Shown piece by piece: positions 45,810-53,941 of a stretch of DNA of 64,000 nt (position 1 is the first letter of the stretch; every line of letters begins with the position of its first letter). A program made the position numbers and the translations under genes. Under the pieces are notes generated by a model. The model did not search any database. It was given only the letters and a program-made list of their open reading frames with translations, and had not been told where the DNA came from. This stretch comes from Syngnathus acus. Lineage: Eukaryota > Chordata > Actinopteri > Syngnathiformes > Syngnathidae. The DNA lies in the NCBI RefSeq assembly GCF_901709675.1, contig NC_051101.1, positions 5,662,501 through 5,726,500 of the forward strand, read 5' to 3'.

Positions 45810-46200
45810 TACAGGAACAAAGAAGGGTTGTCAAGGCCTCCTGCAAGGCTTACATAACAGCAGCTGACCCACGTCTTTCATCCCTGCTCTAATTGTTGTG
45901 GGCATCAAAGAAGACGGAGATTGACAGGCTGTAAGGGCGGATTAATGCGTCGGCCGATGACGACGAACTGAGGTGTGAGGGAGGGGAACTGTGGAGAAGA
46001 CGTGGGGTCTAAAATAGTTGAGGAGGACAAAAAGTGGGGAGCGAGTTAACGAGAGGGAGAGCATTAATTGTCCGCATTGAGCTCTCTTTTGCTGAGTGTG
46101 CCTGTCCAAGTTGCGGGCGCTAACCCCTCTAGCAGCCCACCGTGATCTGAGCCAGCTCTCAGACCGCTGTATTCCAATGCAATTAGGCCACTCAAAGGCC
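45810..46200. promoter_or_regulatory. Candidate conserved non-coding element
   Basis: Non-repetitive, GC-balanced sequence (for example CTCTAATTGTTGTGGGCATC and GGGCGGATTAATGCGTCGGC), ending before a CA repeat at about 46227-46244. Possible distal enhancer of POU3F2. Confidence 0.3.
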
Positions 46201-47499
46201 TGCTTAAAGCTGTACCACTCTGCACACGCACACACACACACACACGGTTAGCAACAACCCTTGTGGGTCCCTCCCATTGTCACAGGGAGGTGTATTCCGT
46301 CCCTCTTTTTGAAGGCCTGGATGAAGAGACCACCCTGGGGAGTATAAAAAAAGGCAGGATTACCTCTCTTTCTGTCCTCTTTTACCTTTCATCACTCTCT
46401 GGCTCTTCACTGCTTTCTCTATTGCTGTTGCTTGCTCCTCTAAAGTCTATCAGCTGGAGCAGGCGTTGAGGGCACAGACAGAACACAGCACACCTTCTGC
46501 AAGAGAAAACACAAGAGGATGTCGATATGGGACTGCTTCTGCTATATCATACCCCTCCCTCCTTATTATTCATACAGTCAAATATTTCAACAAGTGTTGC
46601 TCCTTGGCTCATCCCTGTTGGCATGAGTCTCGCCTGTGTTGTATTAATGGAAGGCTCTTCACCATAGCGGGTTTCTTGGCTGCGTTTCAGTGTCTCGTTC
46701 CCCAGAAAGCATTTAAAACAGATTACCAAGCTAACGCTACACCTCCCCAATAAAGCAGGGGGGAAGCTGGCACATTAACACCTGCAATACTCCTCAATGC
46801 CCTCAATAGATTAACGGAATAATCCACACAATGAGGTCTTTGATTCATGTGGTTTGGCAGGCAGGAACGCCAGCACGGGAAACCTGCCACGAGCAGTCCC
46901 CTTGTATTTTTTTTCTTATTTTTCTAATCTTTGCATCGGATGAGCTTTTGATGTATTTTAACTCCTGCATCTGCTGTTTTGCATGTTCCCAGTCAGAGGA
47001 ATAACTTGCTTGTGATGCTCACGTGAAGGCAGAAGGGGAGGAATCACAGGCTTTCTGAAGGGTGTTAAAACAGGAGCTCGCCCTCCTCCTTCCCCCATTT
47101 CTCTGTGTAAGGATGCACATAAAGGAGTGTGTGTGCATGCGTGTGTGCGTGTGTCAGAGCTCACAGTCCCATCGCTCATGTGCGGCTCGATTAGCCCCAC
47201 GTGTGTCGTTCGTCAGACGTGGAGGCAGAGCAGATGGCAGGAGATGCATGGTGTTACCATGCTGCTGCACAATGTAACACCGCTCTAATTGAAACATCAA
47301 TACGGCCCTGTCAATACACAACTGCTTCTTTACCAAACACCACTACCCACAGTGAAAAAGACTTTCTTTCCCTTCTTTTTTTTTTTAAGTCAGACTATTT
47401 TACTTTGAAAAGTTGAAAGTCAACTCTGTAATCACAACACAACTTGTTTCCTCATCAGTTTGTTTCAGGTATGCCGAACATCCAAATCTGAATGACACA

Positions 47500-47720
47500 C
47501 ATCACTTGATTTGTGTTTGTAGATGCTAAAGGAGGCAGGGAGTTAAATTAAAAAGCGAACTTCCTCTGTAGCGTCTCCTTTGCGGCATATTTTTAATGAA
47601 TTGATAAAGACTTGAGGGGGTTCACATTCCTGTGATCGGTAATTTGATGTTAGTGTAAATTCAGTGGAGACCAGAGAGAAATTAAGTGGCTAGAAATTAA
47701 TTTGTTATTTGTCCAACCCA
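47500..47720. promoter_or_regulatory. Candidate conserved non-coding element
   Basis: GGGAGTTAAATTAAAAAGCG, GTCTCCTTTGCGGCATATTT and AGTGGCTAGAAATTAATTTG form a high-complexity block. Same reasoning as the neighbouring candidates. Confidence 0.28.
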
Positions 47721-48412
47721 ATGAGGAGTGACAAAGGCTCCCTTAATGAAATACTTCTCCATTTCCTACTCTGCAAATCTGAATTTGCACTTCAACTAAG
47801 TGGAAAAAGAGAAACATACTATTCCTGTGTGAGATGTGGAACTTGGAGCAGAGGCGAGACTTGCTCCTGAGACCATTTGTTTTTTGAGGATTGATTTATG
47901 TTTGTATGTGTTTGCGGGGTGACAGAGTGATGGAGTTCCCAAACCAAGTCGGTAATTCACCTAAAGAATCTTCGCTGGCAGTAAGACGGCACACACAAGG
48001 CCATGGAGTTGATTCATGATTATCAGACTTGCTGCACTGTTGACTGAATTCATTCTTTTTTTAAAGCCCTTGTTCATTTTTCTTACCCCCTTTCTCCCGC
48101 TTCTTGCGCTACCTTTTTACTTCACAGTTTGTCTACCCCTCCATGGCATTTCTTCTGCTAAGGCCAAATAGTCACAACATTGAGATTGTGGACAAATGCC
48201 ATACTGGTGTGCCGTGAGAGATGTTCAGCTGTGCTGTGGGAAATTGTCCAACATTAAATACCGAGCGCATTGTAAACAGGATCGCCAAACCACAGATCAG
48301 TTAGCGCAAGGCCTGGGCAGCCACTTGCTAATCGTGCATGCCTGGCAAATCGGAGAATCTTGGGATTTCATGTTGTGGCATCGGCACAGTTTATGTGTGT
48401 GTTGCTGTTAGT

Positions 48413-48830
48413 GTTGGCTCGTGAGTGAACGATTCGTTCAAAAGAACGATTTGTATTTCAGTGAACGAGAGTGAACGAATCACTTCCTAAAGTGATTCGT
48501 TCTTTTTTCAGTTCATATAACTTCAACAAGTAGGTGCCGGTAATGCGCATTGAAGCTGGTGCCACCTCGCCGTAAATCAAAACGAAGAAGAAAATGACAA
48601 AACTTCCCGTTCACGAACGAGTCGTGAATTGCATTTACCGTTCACCAACTGAACGGATCTGTGAGTGAACGAGTCAGTGAGTGAGTGATTTGCATTTCCA
48701 GTTCATCGCGAGAACGGATCAGTGAGAGAACGAATCCTGACTTTCCCGTCCGCGAACGAGTCAGTGGGTGAACTGCCTTCCTTCCCGTGCATCAACGGAT
48801 CAGTCAGTGAACGTGTTGCGTCTCCTGGCG
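48413..48830. repeat. hAT-like MITE with degenerate internal GAACG-repeat
   Basis: Starts with GTGAGTGAACGATTCGTTCA and an internal inverted pair around 48423-48510 (GAACGAATCACTTCC / AAGTGATTCGTTC). From about 48610 the words GAACGAGTC (48615, 48667, 48754) and GAACGGATC (48651, 48712; CAACGGATC at 48793) alternate. It resembles the fish hAT-type non-autonomous family with 'gaacgattcgttca' ends. A related copy lies at 49497-49590. Confidence 0.5.
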
Positions 48831-49161
48831 TGAACTATGTAAGCCAGAATGTAGATTTGCCAAGGAAAGAAAGAACCACTCACTGAAACACCACTTCTTT
48901 TATGCACGTTTTCTCCAAGCTAACGGCTAACTTTATTGCATGAAGGGATGCGCCGTTATGCAACAACGGGGAGATTATGCTTCTCTTTGGCTAATCTTGA
49001 TTTTATAACACTTGTAGTAGTTTTTAAATAACGTGTATGCATATATACACCTAAATATTGTCATCCAATATATCTACTGCAATTTCACATTAGATTGCTG
49101 GTTTGAAATTTACTTTTAACATTATTATTATTATTTTCAAATAAACATTTATGTTAAAACT

Positions 49162-49292
49162 TGTCTGGTGTTTTATTCCTTGTTTTTTTATTCGCCAATT
49201 AAAACAGAAAAATCAGACATTTGGTTAACTGCTTTATATGACAATATGTGTAGGTACACCTCATGGACACTTCAATAGGTACACTACACGAG

Positions 49293-49295
<3 letters not shown>
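49162..49295 (+). repeat. Left terminal inverted repeat (134 bp)
   Basis: Identical to the reverse complement of 53355-53488; I find no mismatch or gap. The inner part contains AGGTACACCTCATGGACACT and AGGTACACTACACGAGGTA. Confidence 0.9.
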
Positions 49296-49342
<47 letters not shown>

Positions 49343-49343
49343 A
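49292..49343. repeat. (AAAT)n microsatellite
   Basis: About 12 tetranucleotide units directly after the left terminal repeat. The right copy has only a few units at the equivalent place. Confidence 0.9.
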
Positions 49344-49388
49344 GACATTTCTTTATTTAATTGCACAATAAAAGGACATTTATGTACA

Positions 49389-49461
49389 TTCTCACACCTG
49401 GGATCAAACCAAGTTCTTACCGAGCAAGAGCCCGTGGCATTATCCAGTCGGCTATTTTGAC
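49389..49461 (-). ncRNA. tRNA-like sequence (decayed, Pol III boxes kept)
   Basis: On the minus strand an A-box TAGCCGACTGG (49454-49444) and a B-box GGTTTGATCCC (49410-49400) are 44 nt apart, the spacing found in tRNA genes. The acceptor stem does not pair and the anticodon arm has a 4-nt loop, so it is not a functional tRNA. It is better read as the head of a tRNA-derived SINE or a pseudogene. Confidence 0.45.
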
Positions 49462-49496
49462 CTGGAAGCCAGTGGTTGTCTGCACTGTTTTGTACT

Positions 49497-49590
49497 AGTG
49501 ATGTGCATTCCAGTTAAGTGAACTGAATCTTTAGAATCGGTTCACTCAAAATATTTGTTCAAAAGAATTGTTCACCGAATCGTTCACTAC
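49497..49590. mobile_element. hAT-like MITE fragment inside the left arm
   Basis: TAGTGATGTGCATTCCAG ... AATCGGTTCACTCAAAA ... GTTCAAAAGAATTGTTCACC ... GAATCGTTCACTA resembles the fish hAT non-autonomous family also seen at 48413. It is absent from the equivalent part of the right arm, so it entered after the arms were formed. Confidence 0.5.
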
Positions 49591-49678
49591 ACTTTCTTAT
49601 TTATTTATTCTTTTTTCTTTTTTTTACCTCGTGTAGTGTACCTATTGTAGTGTCCATGAGGTGTACCTAATCACAGGC

Positions 49679-49760
49679 CTAATGGAGTGTCAGAATGACG
49701 TCACAGATCAAACAGCCAATCAGAAAGTGGGGGTGAGGGCGGGTGTGGCACTTTTCACTT
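49679..49760 (+). promoter_or_regulatory. Promoter-like module, left copy
   Basis: Contains a perfect CRE (TGACGTCA, 49696-49703), then CAAACAGCCAATCAG with a CCAAT box, then GGGTGAGGGCGGGTGTGG, a GC/GT-rich box. The order and spacing recall a compact Pol II promoter. The same module is at 53098-53178 in the same orientation. Confidence 0.4.
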
Positions 49761-49764
49761 AAAC

Positions 49765-50960
49765 CAGGGGTGTCCTCCAGTCGTTGAGGGGCCGCGTTCC
49801 AATATGTTTTCCAAGTTACCCTCGTTAAACACACCTGCGTGAAAAGATTTTGGTCATTTTCACGTTCTGCAGGAGCTAAAAGTTTTCACGCAGGTGCACT
49901 TAACGAGGGAATCACACGGACACTCCATTAGGTACACCGCCATTTTCAAGTGTACCTAATAACAGGCCACTTTATTAGGGAAATATCATGGTCAAAGGTC
50001 ACAGGTGTCAAGCTCTAGTCCTCGGGGCCACGTTCCAATATGTTTTCCAAGTGACCCTCGTTAAGCGCACCTGCGTGAAAAGTTTTAGCTCATTTCACGT
50101 TCTGCAGGAGCTAAAACTTTTCACGCAGGTGCACTTAACGAGGGAATCACACGGACACTCCATTAGGTACACCGCCATTTTCAAGTGTACCTAATAACAG
50201 GCCACTTTATTAGGGAAATATCATGGTCAAAGGTCACAGGTGTCAAGCGCTAGTCCTCGGGGCCGCGTTCCAACATGTTTTCCAAGTGACCCTCGTTAAG
50301 CGCACCTGCGTGAAAAGTTTTAGCTCATTTCACGTTCTGCAGGAGCTAAAACTTTTCACGCAGGTGCACTTAACGAGGGAATCACACGGACACTCCATTA
50401 GGTACACCGCCATTTTCAAGTGTACCTAATAACAGGCCACTTTATTAGGGAAATATCATGGTCAAAGGTCACAGGTGTCAAGCTCTAGTCCTCGGGGCCA
50501 CGTTCCAATATGTTTTCCAAGTGACCCTCGTTAAGCGCACCTGCGTGAAAAGTTTTAGCTCATTTCACGTTCTGCAGGAGCTAAAACTTTTCACGCAGGT
50601 GCACTTAACGAGGGAATCACACGGACACTCCATTAGGTACATTGCCATTTTCAAGTGTACCTAATAACAGGCCACTTGATTAGGGAAATATCATGGTCAA
50701 AGGTCACAGGTGTCAAGCTCTAGTCCTCAGGGCCGCATTCCAACATGTTTTCCAAGATTCCCTCGTTAAGTGCACCTACGTGAAAAGTTTTTGGTCATTT
50801 TCACGTTCTGCAGGAGCTAAAACTTTTCACGCAGGTGCACTTAACGAGGGAATCACACGGACACTCCATTAGGTACACCGCCATTTTCAAGTGTACCTAA
50901 TAACAGGCCACTTTATTCGGGAAATATCATGGTCAAAGGTCACAGGTGTCAAGCTCTAGT
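49765..50960 (+). repeat. Tandem array of 235-bp units with internal hairpin
   Basis: Units begin at 49988, 50223, 50458 and 50693 (period 235) and 50929 (236, truncated after about 32 nt); a partial, more diverged copy starts at about 49765. Each unit holds an inverted repeat. In the first unit the 36-nt arms at 50055-50090 and 50109-50144 differ at one position and are separated by 18 nt (outer words CCCTCGTTAAG / CTTAACGAGGG). The open frame repeated in three units is a by-product of near-identity, not a gene. Confidence 0.9.
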
Positions 50961-51175
50961 CTAACCCTAGCTCTAACCCTAACCCTAGTCCTAGCTCTAA
51001 CCCTAACCCTAGCTCTAACCCTAACCCTAGCTCTAACCCTAACCCTAGTCCTAGCTCTAACCCTAACCCTAGCCATAACCCTAACCCTAACCCTAACCCT
51101 AACCCTAACCCTAACCGTAACCGTAACCCTAGCCCTAACCCTAACTCTAACTCCAGCCTTAGCCCTAACCCTAAG
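50961..51175. repeat. Degenerate telomere-like (CCCTAA)n tract
   Basis: CCCTAA units, the C-rich vertebrate telomere motif, are mixed with CTCTAA, CCCTAG and CCTAGT variants. About seven perfect CCCTAA units run at about 51077-51115. The tract starts right after the truncated 235-bp unit ending AGCTCTAGTC. Confidence 0.9.
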
Positions 51176-51251
51176 CTTTAGGGAGGTGTATGGTTATATG
51201 GGGCAGCACATGAGCAACTGTGTTGCAAATTTTCTATGATAAAATATTTTA

Positions 51252-51315
51252 GGTCCCAATGGGATTCGAACCCGGGTCACTGGGGGTAGAGCACTAACCA
51301 CTGCACTATGGAACC
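51252..51315 (-). ncRNA. tRNA(Gln)-like unit 1 (shortened)
   Basis: Minus-strand sequence begins GGTTCCATAGTGCAGTGGTT and carries a B-box GGGTTCGAATCCC. It is about 7 nt shorter than the other units, with the loss in the anticodon arm. Not functional. Confidence 0.55.
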
Positions 51316-51435
51316 CTCGCGTACATTGCATGGAATATATATGGTTTTATGGAGCAGCTCACAAGCAAATAGTTAGTTATATGGGGGAGCACACAAGCAA
51401 CTGTGTTGCAAATTTTTCTATGATAAAAGATTTTA

Positions 51436-51506
51436 GGTCTCACCGGGATTTGAACCATGGTCGCTGGGGTGAGAGTCCAAAGCACTAACCACTACACTAT
51501 GGAACC
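51436..51506 (-). ncRNA. tRNA(Gln)-like unit 2 (best preserved)
   Basis: A 71-nt minus-strand sequence with 5' GGTTCCA and 3' TGAGACC pairing at six of seven acceptor positions. The A-box is TAGTGTAGTGG (51499-51489) and the B-box GGTTCAAATCC (51456-51446). The anticodon-arm region TTTGGACTCTCACCCCAG aligns position by position with vertebrate tRNA(Gln), but with CTC in place of CTG and one broken stem pair. The T stem is damaged. Probably a tRNA-derived repeat; Pol III transcription is possible. Confidence 0.6.
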
Positions 51507-51622
51507 CTTGCTTAAGTTACATGGAATCTATATGGTTTTATGGAGCAGCTCACAAGCAAATAGTTATATAGGGGAGCACACAAGCAACTGTGTTGCAAAT
51601 TTTTCTATGATAAAAGATTTTA

Positions 51623-51693
51623 GGTCTCACTGGGATTTGAACCAGGGTCGCTGGGGTGAGAGTCCAACGCAGTAACCACTACACTATGGAACC
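51623..51693 (-). ncRNA. tRNA(Gln)-like unit 3
   Basis: Same layout as unit 2, 187 bp away, with A- and B-boxes kept (TAGTGTAGTGG, GGTTCAAATCC). Confidence 0.55.
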
Positions 51694-51810
51694 CTTGCTT
51701 ATGTTACATGGAATCTATATGGTTTTATGGAGCAGCTCACAAGCAAATAAGGTTATATGGGGCAGCACACAACAATTGTGTTGCAAATATTTCTGTGATA
51801 AAATATTGTA

Positions 51811-51881
51811 GGTCTCACTGGGATTTGAACCAGGCTCACTGGGGTGAGCGCCTAGAGCACTAACCACTACACTATGGAACC
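51811..51881 (-). ncRNA. tRNA(Gln)-like unit 4
   Basis: Same layout, 188 bp from unit 3. The anticodon arm reads CTCTAGGCGCTCACCCCAG and is more diverged. Boxes are kept. Confidence 0.55.
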
Positions 51882-52006
51882 CTCGCTCACGTTGCATGGA
51901 ATATATATGGTTTTATGGAGCAGCTCACAAGCAAATAGTTACAATGGTTGTATGGGGCAGCACACGAGCAACTGTGTTTCAAATTTTTCTATGATAAAAT
52001 GAGTTA

Positions 52007-52077
52007 AGTATCACTGGGATTAGAACCCGGGTCACTGGGGTGAGCGTCTAGAGCACTAACCACTACACTACGGAACC
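52007..52077 (-). ncRNA. tRNA(Gln)-like unit 5
   Basis: Same layout, 196 bp from unit 4. The 5' end is GGTTCCG, the B-box GGGTTCTAATCCC, and the 3' end is mutated (TGATACT). The most diverged full-length unit. Confidence 0.5.
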
Positions 52078-52142
52078 CTCGCTCACATTGCATGGAATAT
52101 ATATGGTTTTATGGAACAGCTCACAAGCAAATAGTAATAGAT

Positions 52143-52330
52143 TAGTGGTCCCCAACCTTTTTTGCACCACGGACCAGTTACGTGTCAGAAATATTTTTGC
52201 GGGCCGGCCTTTATATGAATAAATAATACATTTATATAAATAAATAATACATTTATAATAAATATATAATTACGATGAAATAAAATAATACGACTATTTC
52301 ATTCTTTTAGTAGGATTTTTTTGTTTTTTT
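52143..52330 (+). mobile_element. hAT-like terminal fragment
   Basis: AGTGGTCCCCAACCTTTTTTG followed by CACCACGGACCAGTTACG and GCGGGCCGGCC is the known hAT/Charlie-type terminal phrase. AT-rich sequence follows. No matching other end was found. Confidence 0.5.
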
Positions 52331-52755
52331 CCTTAAGATCAGGGTTGATTTTTTATATTATGTATTTTATGTGCTCTCTCTGCGTCCATTGCACCCTGGT
52401 GATCCTGACAGCAGGACATGTATCACCTTTTCTCATTTTGTGTCCCCACAGACGTGTGTTCAAATGAGATTTAAGATGATGATGAGCATAAAATGCTACT
52501 TCAGAAGTAATTAATGGGATTGCCTTGAGCTTTTTCTTTGGCGCTGGTCTGTGCAGCTGTGAGCTTAAAGTTGAAACGATTCCTCGTGTCATAAATAACA
52601 GATGTCAAAGTACTCCTTGCAGAATTCTTGGAAGGCTTTTCTAAGCAGAGGCAACGTACACAACTGCATTTCCCTGAGCTCTACACAAACACGCTTGTGT
52701 ATAAATACGCACCTTTAACCTGGAAATGCAAAGTCACAAATAAACTTTCAACATC
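52331..52755. other. Central spacer of the composite element
   Basis: No recognised coding sequence. A 79-codon minus-strand frame at 52353-52592 has no family resemblance that I can name. It may be the inner part of the hAT-like fragment. This is the only part of the composite without an obvious repeat partner. Confidence 0.3.
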
Positions 52756-53100
52756 TCAATTAACGAGGGAATCTTGGAAAAGATGTTGGAATGTGGCCCC
52801 AAGGACTAGAGCTTGACACCTGTGACCTTTGACCATGATATTTCCCTAATAAAGTGTGTACTTAATGGAGAGTCCGTGTGATTCCCTCGTTAAGTGCACA
52901 AGCGTGAAAAGTTTTAGCTCCTGCAGAACGTGAAAATGACCAAAAACTTTTCACGCAGGTGGACTTAACCAGGGAATCTTGGAAAACATGTTGGAATGCG
53001 GCCCCGAGGACTAGAGCTTGACACCTGTGACCTTTGACCATGACATTTCCCTAATAAAGTGGACTGTTATTAGGTACACTTGAAAATGGCGGTGTACCTA
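52756..53100 (-). repeat. Reverse-oriented copies of the 235-bp unit
   Basis: About one and a third units run opposite to the 49765-50960 array. Shared words include GGACTAGAGCTTGACACCTG, CCTTTGACCATGATATTTCC and GTGTACCTAATGGAGTGTCC. The hairpin arms are present but more diverged. Confidence 0.85.
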
Positions 53101-53178
53101 ATGGAGTGTCCAAGTGACGTCACAGATCAAACAGCCAATCAGGAGGTGGGGGTGAGGGCGGGTGTGGCACTTTTCACA
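53098..53178 (+). promoter_or_regulatory. Promoter-like module, right copy
   Basis: CRE TGACGTCA at 53115-53122, then CAAACAGCCAATCAG and GGGTGAGGGCGGGTGTGG, nearly identical to 49679-49760. It is in direct orientation although the surrounding sequence is inverted between the two ends. Confidence 0.4.
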
Positions 53179-53354
53179 TTCACTTCAGCTTTTTCCCTAT
53201 TGAAGTGGCCTGTGATTAGGTACACCTCATGGACACTACAATAGGTACACTACACGAGGTAACAAAAATATAAAGAATAATCGATCCCAGGTGTGAGAAT
53301 GTACAAAAATGTGCTTTTATTGTGCAATTAACCCTTTATTTATTTATTCTTTTT

Positions 53355-53488
53355 TACCTCGTGTAGTGTACCTATTGAAGTGTCCATGAGGTGTACCTAC
53401 ACATATTGTCATATAAAGCAGTTAACCAAATGTCTGATTTTTCTGTTTTAATTGGCGAATAAAAAAACAAGGAATAAAACACCAGACA
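53355..53488 (-). repeat. Right terminal inverted repeat (134 bp)
   Basis: Exact reverse complement of 49162-49295. The outer end reads ...AACACCAGACA. Confidence 0.9.
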
Positions 53489-53873
53489 CGTGATCTGCAA
53501 CATACAAGCTCGTCAATCTCTCTGGACGGAATGTCATGGCTTCTTCTAGGACCGACTCAATGATGTAACATAGATAGCAATATTTTATTTATCTATTTAT
53601 TTATTTTCTAGCCAAAGTGAGAGCGGGATCCATCATTATGTAGCAAGATAATGACACAAAACTTGCAGGCAAAACAACATAAAAGTTCAGCATGTTGACA
53701 TGACCTCCACTGACCAGAGGGGTGTACTGTATTTGTTGACAGAGTGGCAATGTGATTAGAATATGAGCCATTTTTTTCCTGTTCCTTGCCTTATATTTTT
53801 TGTGTAAAATTCAGTTCACTACTGCACTATATACAAAATCCTCAGAATATGAATACATGTGTGCTGAATGATT

Positions 53874-53941
53874 GACAGACAGACAGACAGACAGACGGAC
53901 GGACGGACGGACGGTTGGACAGACAGACGGACAGACAGACA
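53874..53941. repeat. (GACA)n/(GACG)n microsatellite
   Basis: A GACA run, then GACG units, then mixed units. Confidence 0.9.

Larger units (their letters stand above)
41161..48410. other. Gene desert upstream of POU3F2
   Basis: No coding sequence recognised. The first 3 kb are mostly AT-rich, with a (TTTA)n microsatellite at about 42028-42050 and a probable hAT remnant at 43545-43612. From 44.1 to 48.4 kb several stretches look like enhancer DNA; the clearest are listed separately. Others are 46520-46800 and 48190-48390. Confidence 0.5.
51176..52140 (-). repeat. Tandem array containing the five tRNA-like units (period 187-196 bp)
   Basis: Besides the tRNA-like part, each unit has a shared spacer: CATGGAATATATATGGTTTTATGG, AGCAGCTCACAAGCAAATAG, GCAACTGTGTTGCAAATTTT, CTATGATAAAA. 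The array begins straight after the telomere-like tract and ends at about 52140, where a hAT-like fragment starts. Confidence 0.85.
49162..53488. mobile_element. 4.3-kb composite element with 134-bp inverted termini (foldback-like)
   Basis: 49162-49295 and 53355-53488 are exact reverse complements over 134 nt (outer end TGTCTGGTGTTTTATTCCTT). Each end carries a second, inverted copy of its inner 45-nt subrepeat (near 49627-49671 and 53218-53262), so each end can snap back on itself. The interior contains, in order, a tRNA-like insert, a hAT-like insert, a promoter-like module, 235-bp hairpin units, a telomere-like tract, five tRNA-like units, a hAT fragment and reversed 235-bp units. No transposase frame was recognised and no target duplication is evident in the flanks (AAAACT before, CGTGAT after). 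The architecture recalls foldback elements, but a segmental inverted duplication or an assembly artefact is possible. Confidence 0.6.

Noticed and set aside
49988-50664. A 68-codon frame repeated almost identically three times
   Set aside because: It follows the 235-bp repeat exactly, includes both arms of the hairpin, and its few differences are scattered without regard to codon position. It has no protein-like composition or family.
49765-50960. CRISPR-like array
   Set aside because: The whole 235-bp unit is repeated with no unique spacers, and the sequence is from a vertebrate genome.
50946-51239. 97-codon Leu/Thr/Ala frame
   Set aside because: It is simply the translation of the (CCCTAA)n-type tract.
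51436-51506. A genuine functional tRNA gene
   Set aside because: The T stem is disrupted, one anticodon stem pair is lost, and the unit is part of a tandem repeat with other decayed copies. A tRNA-derived repeat is more likely.
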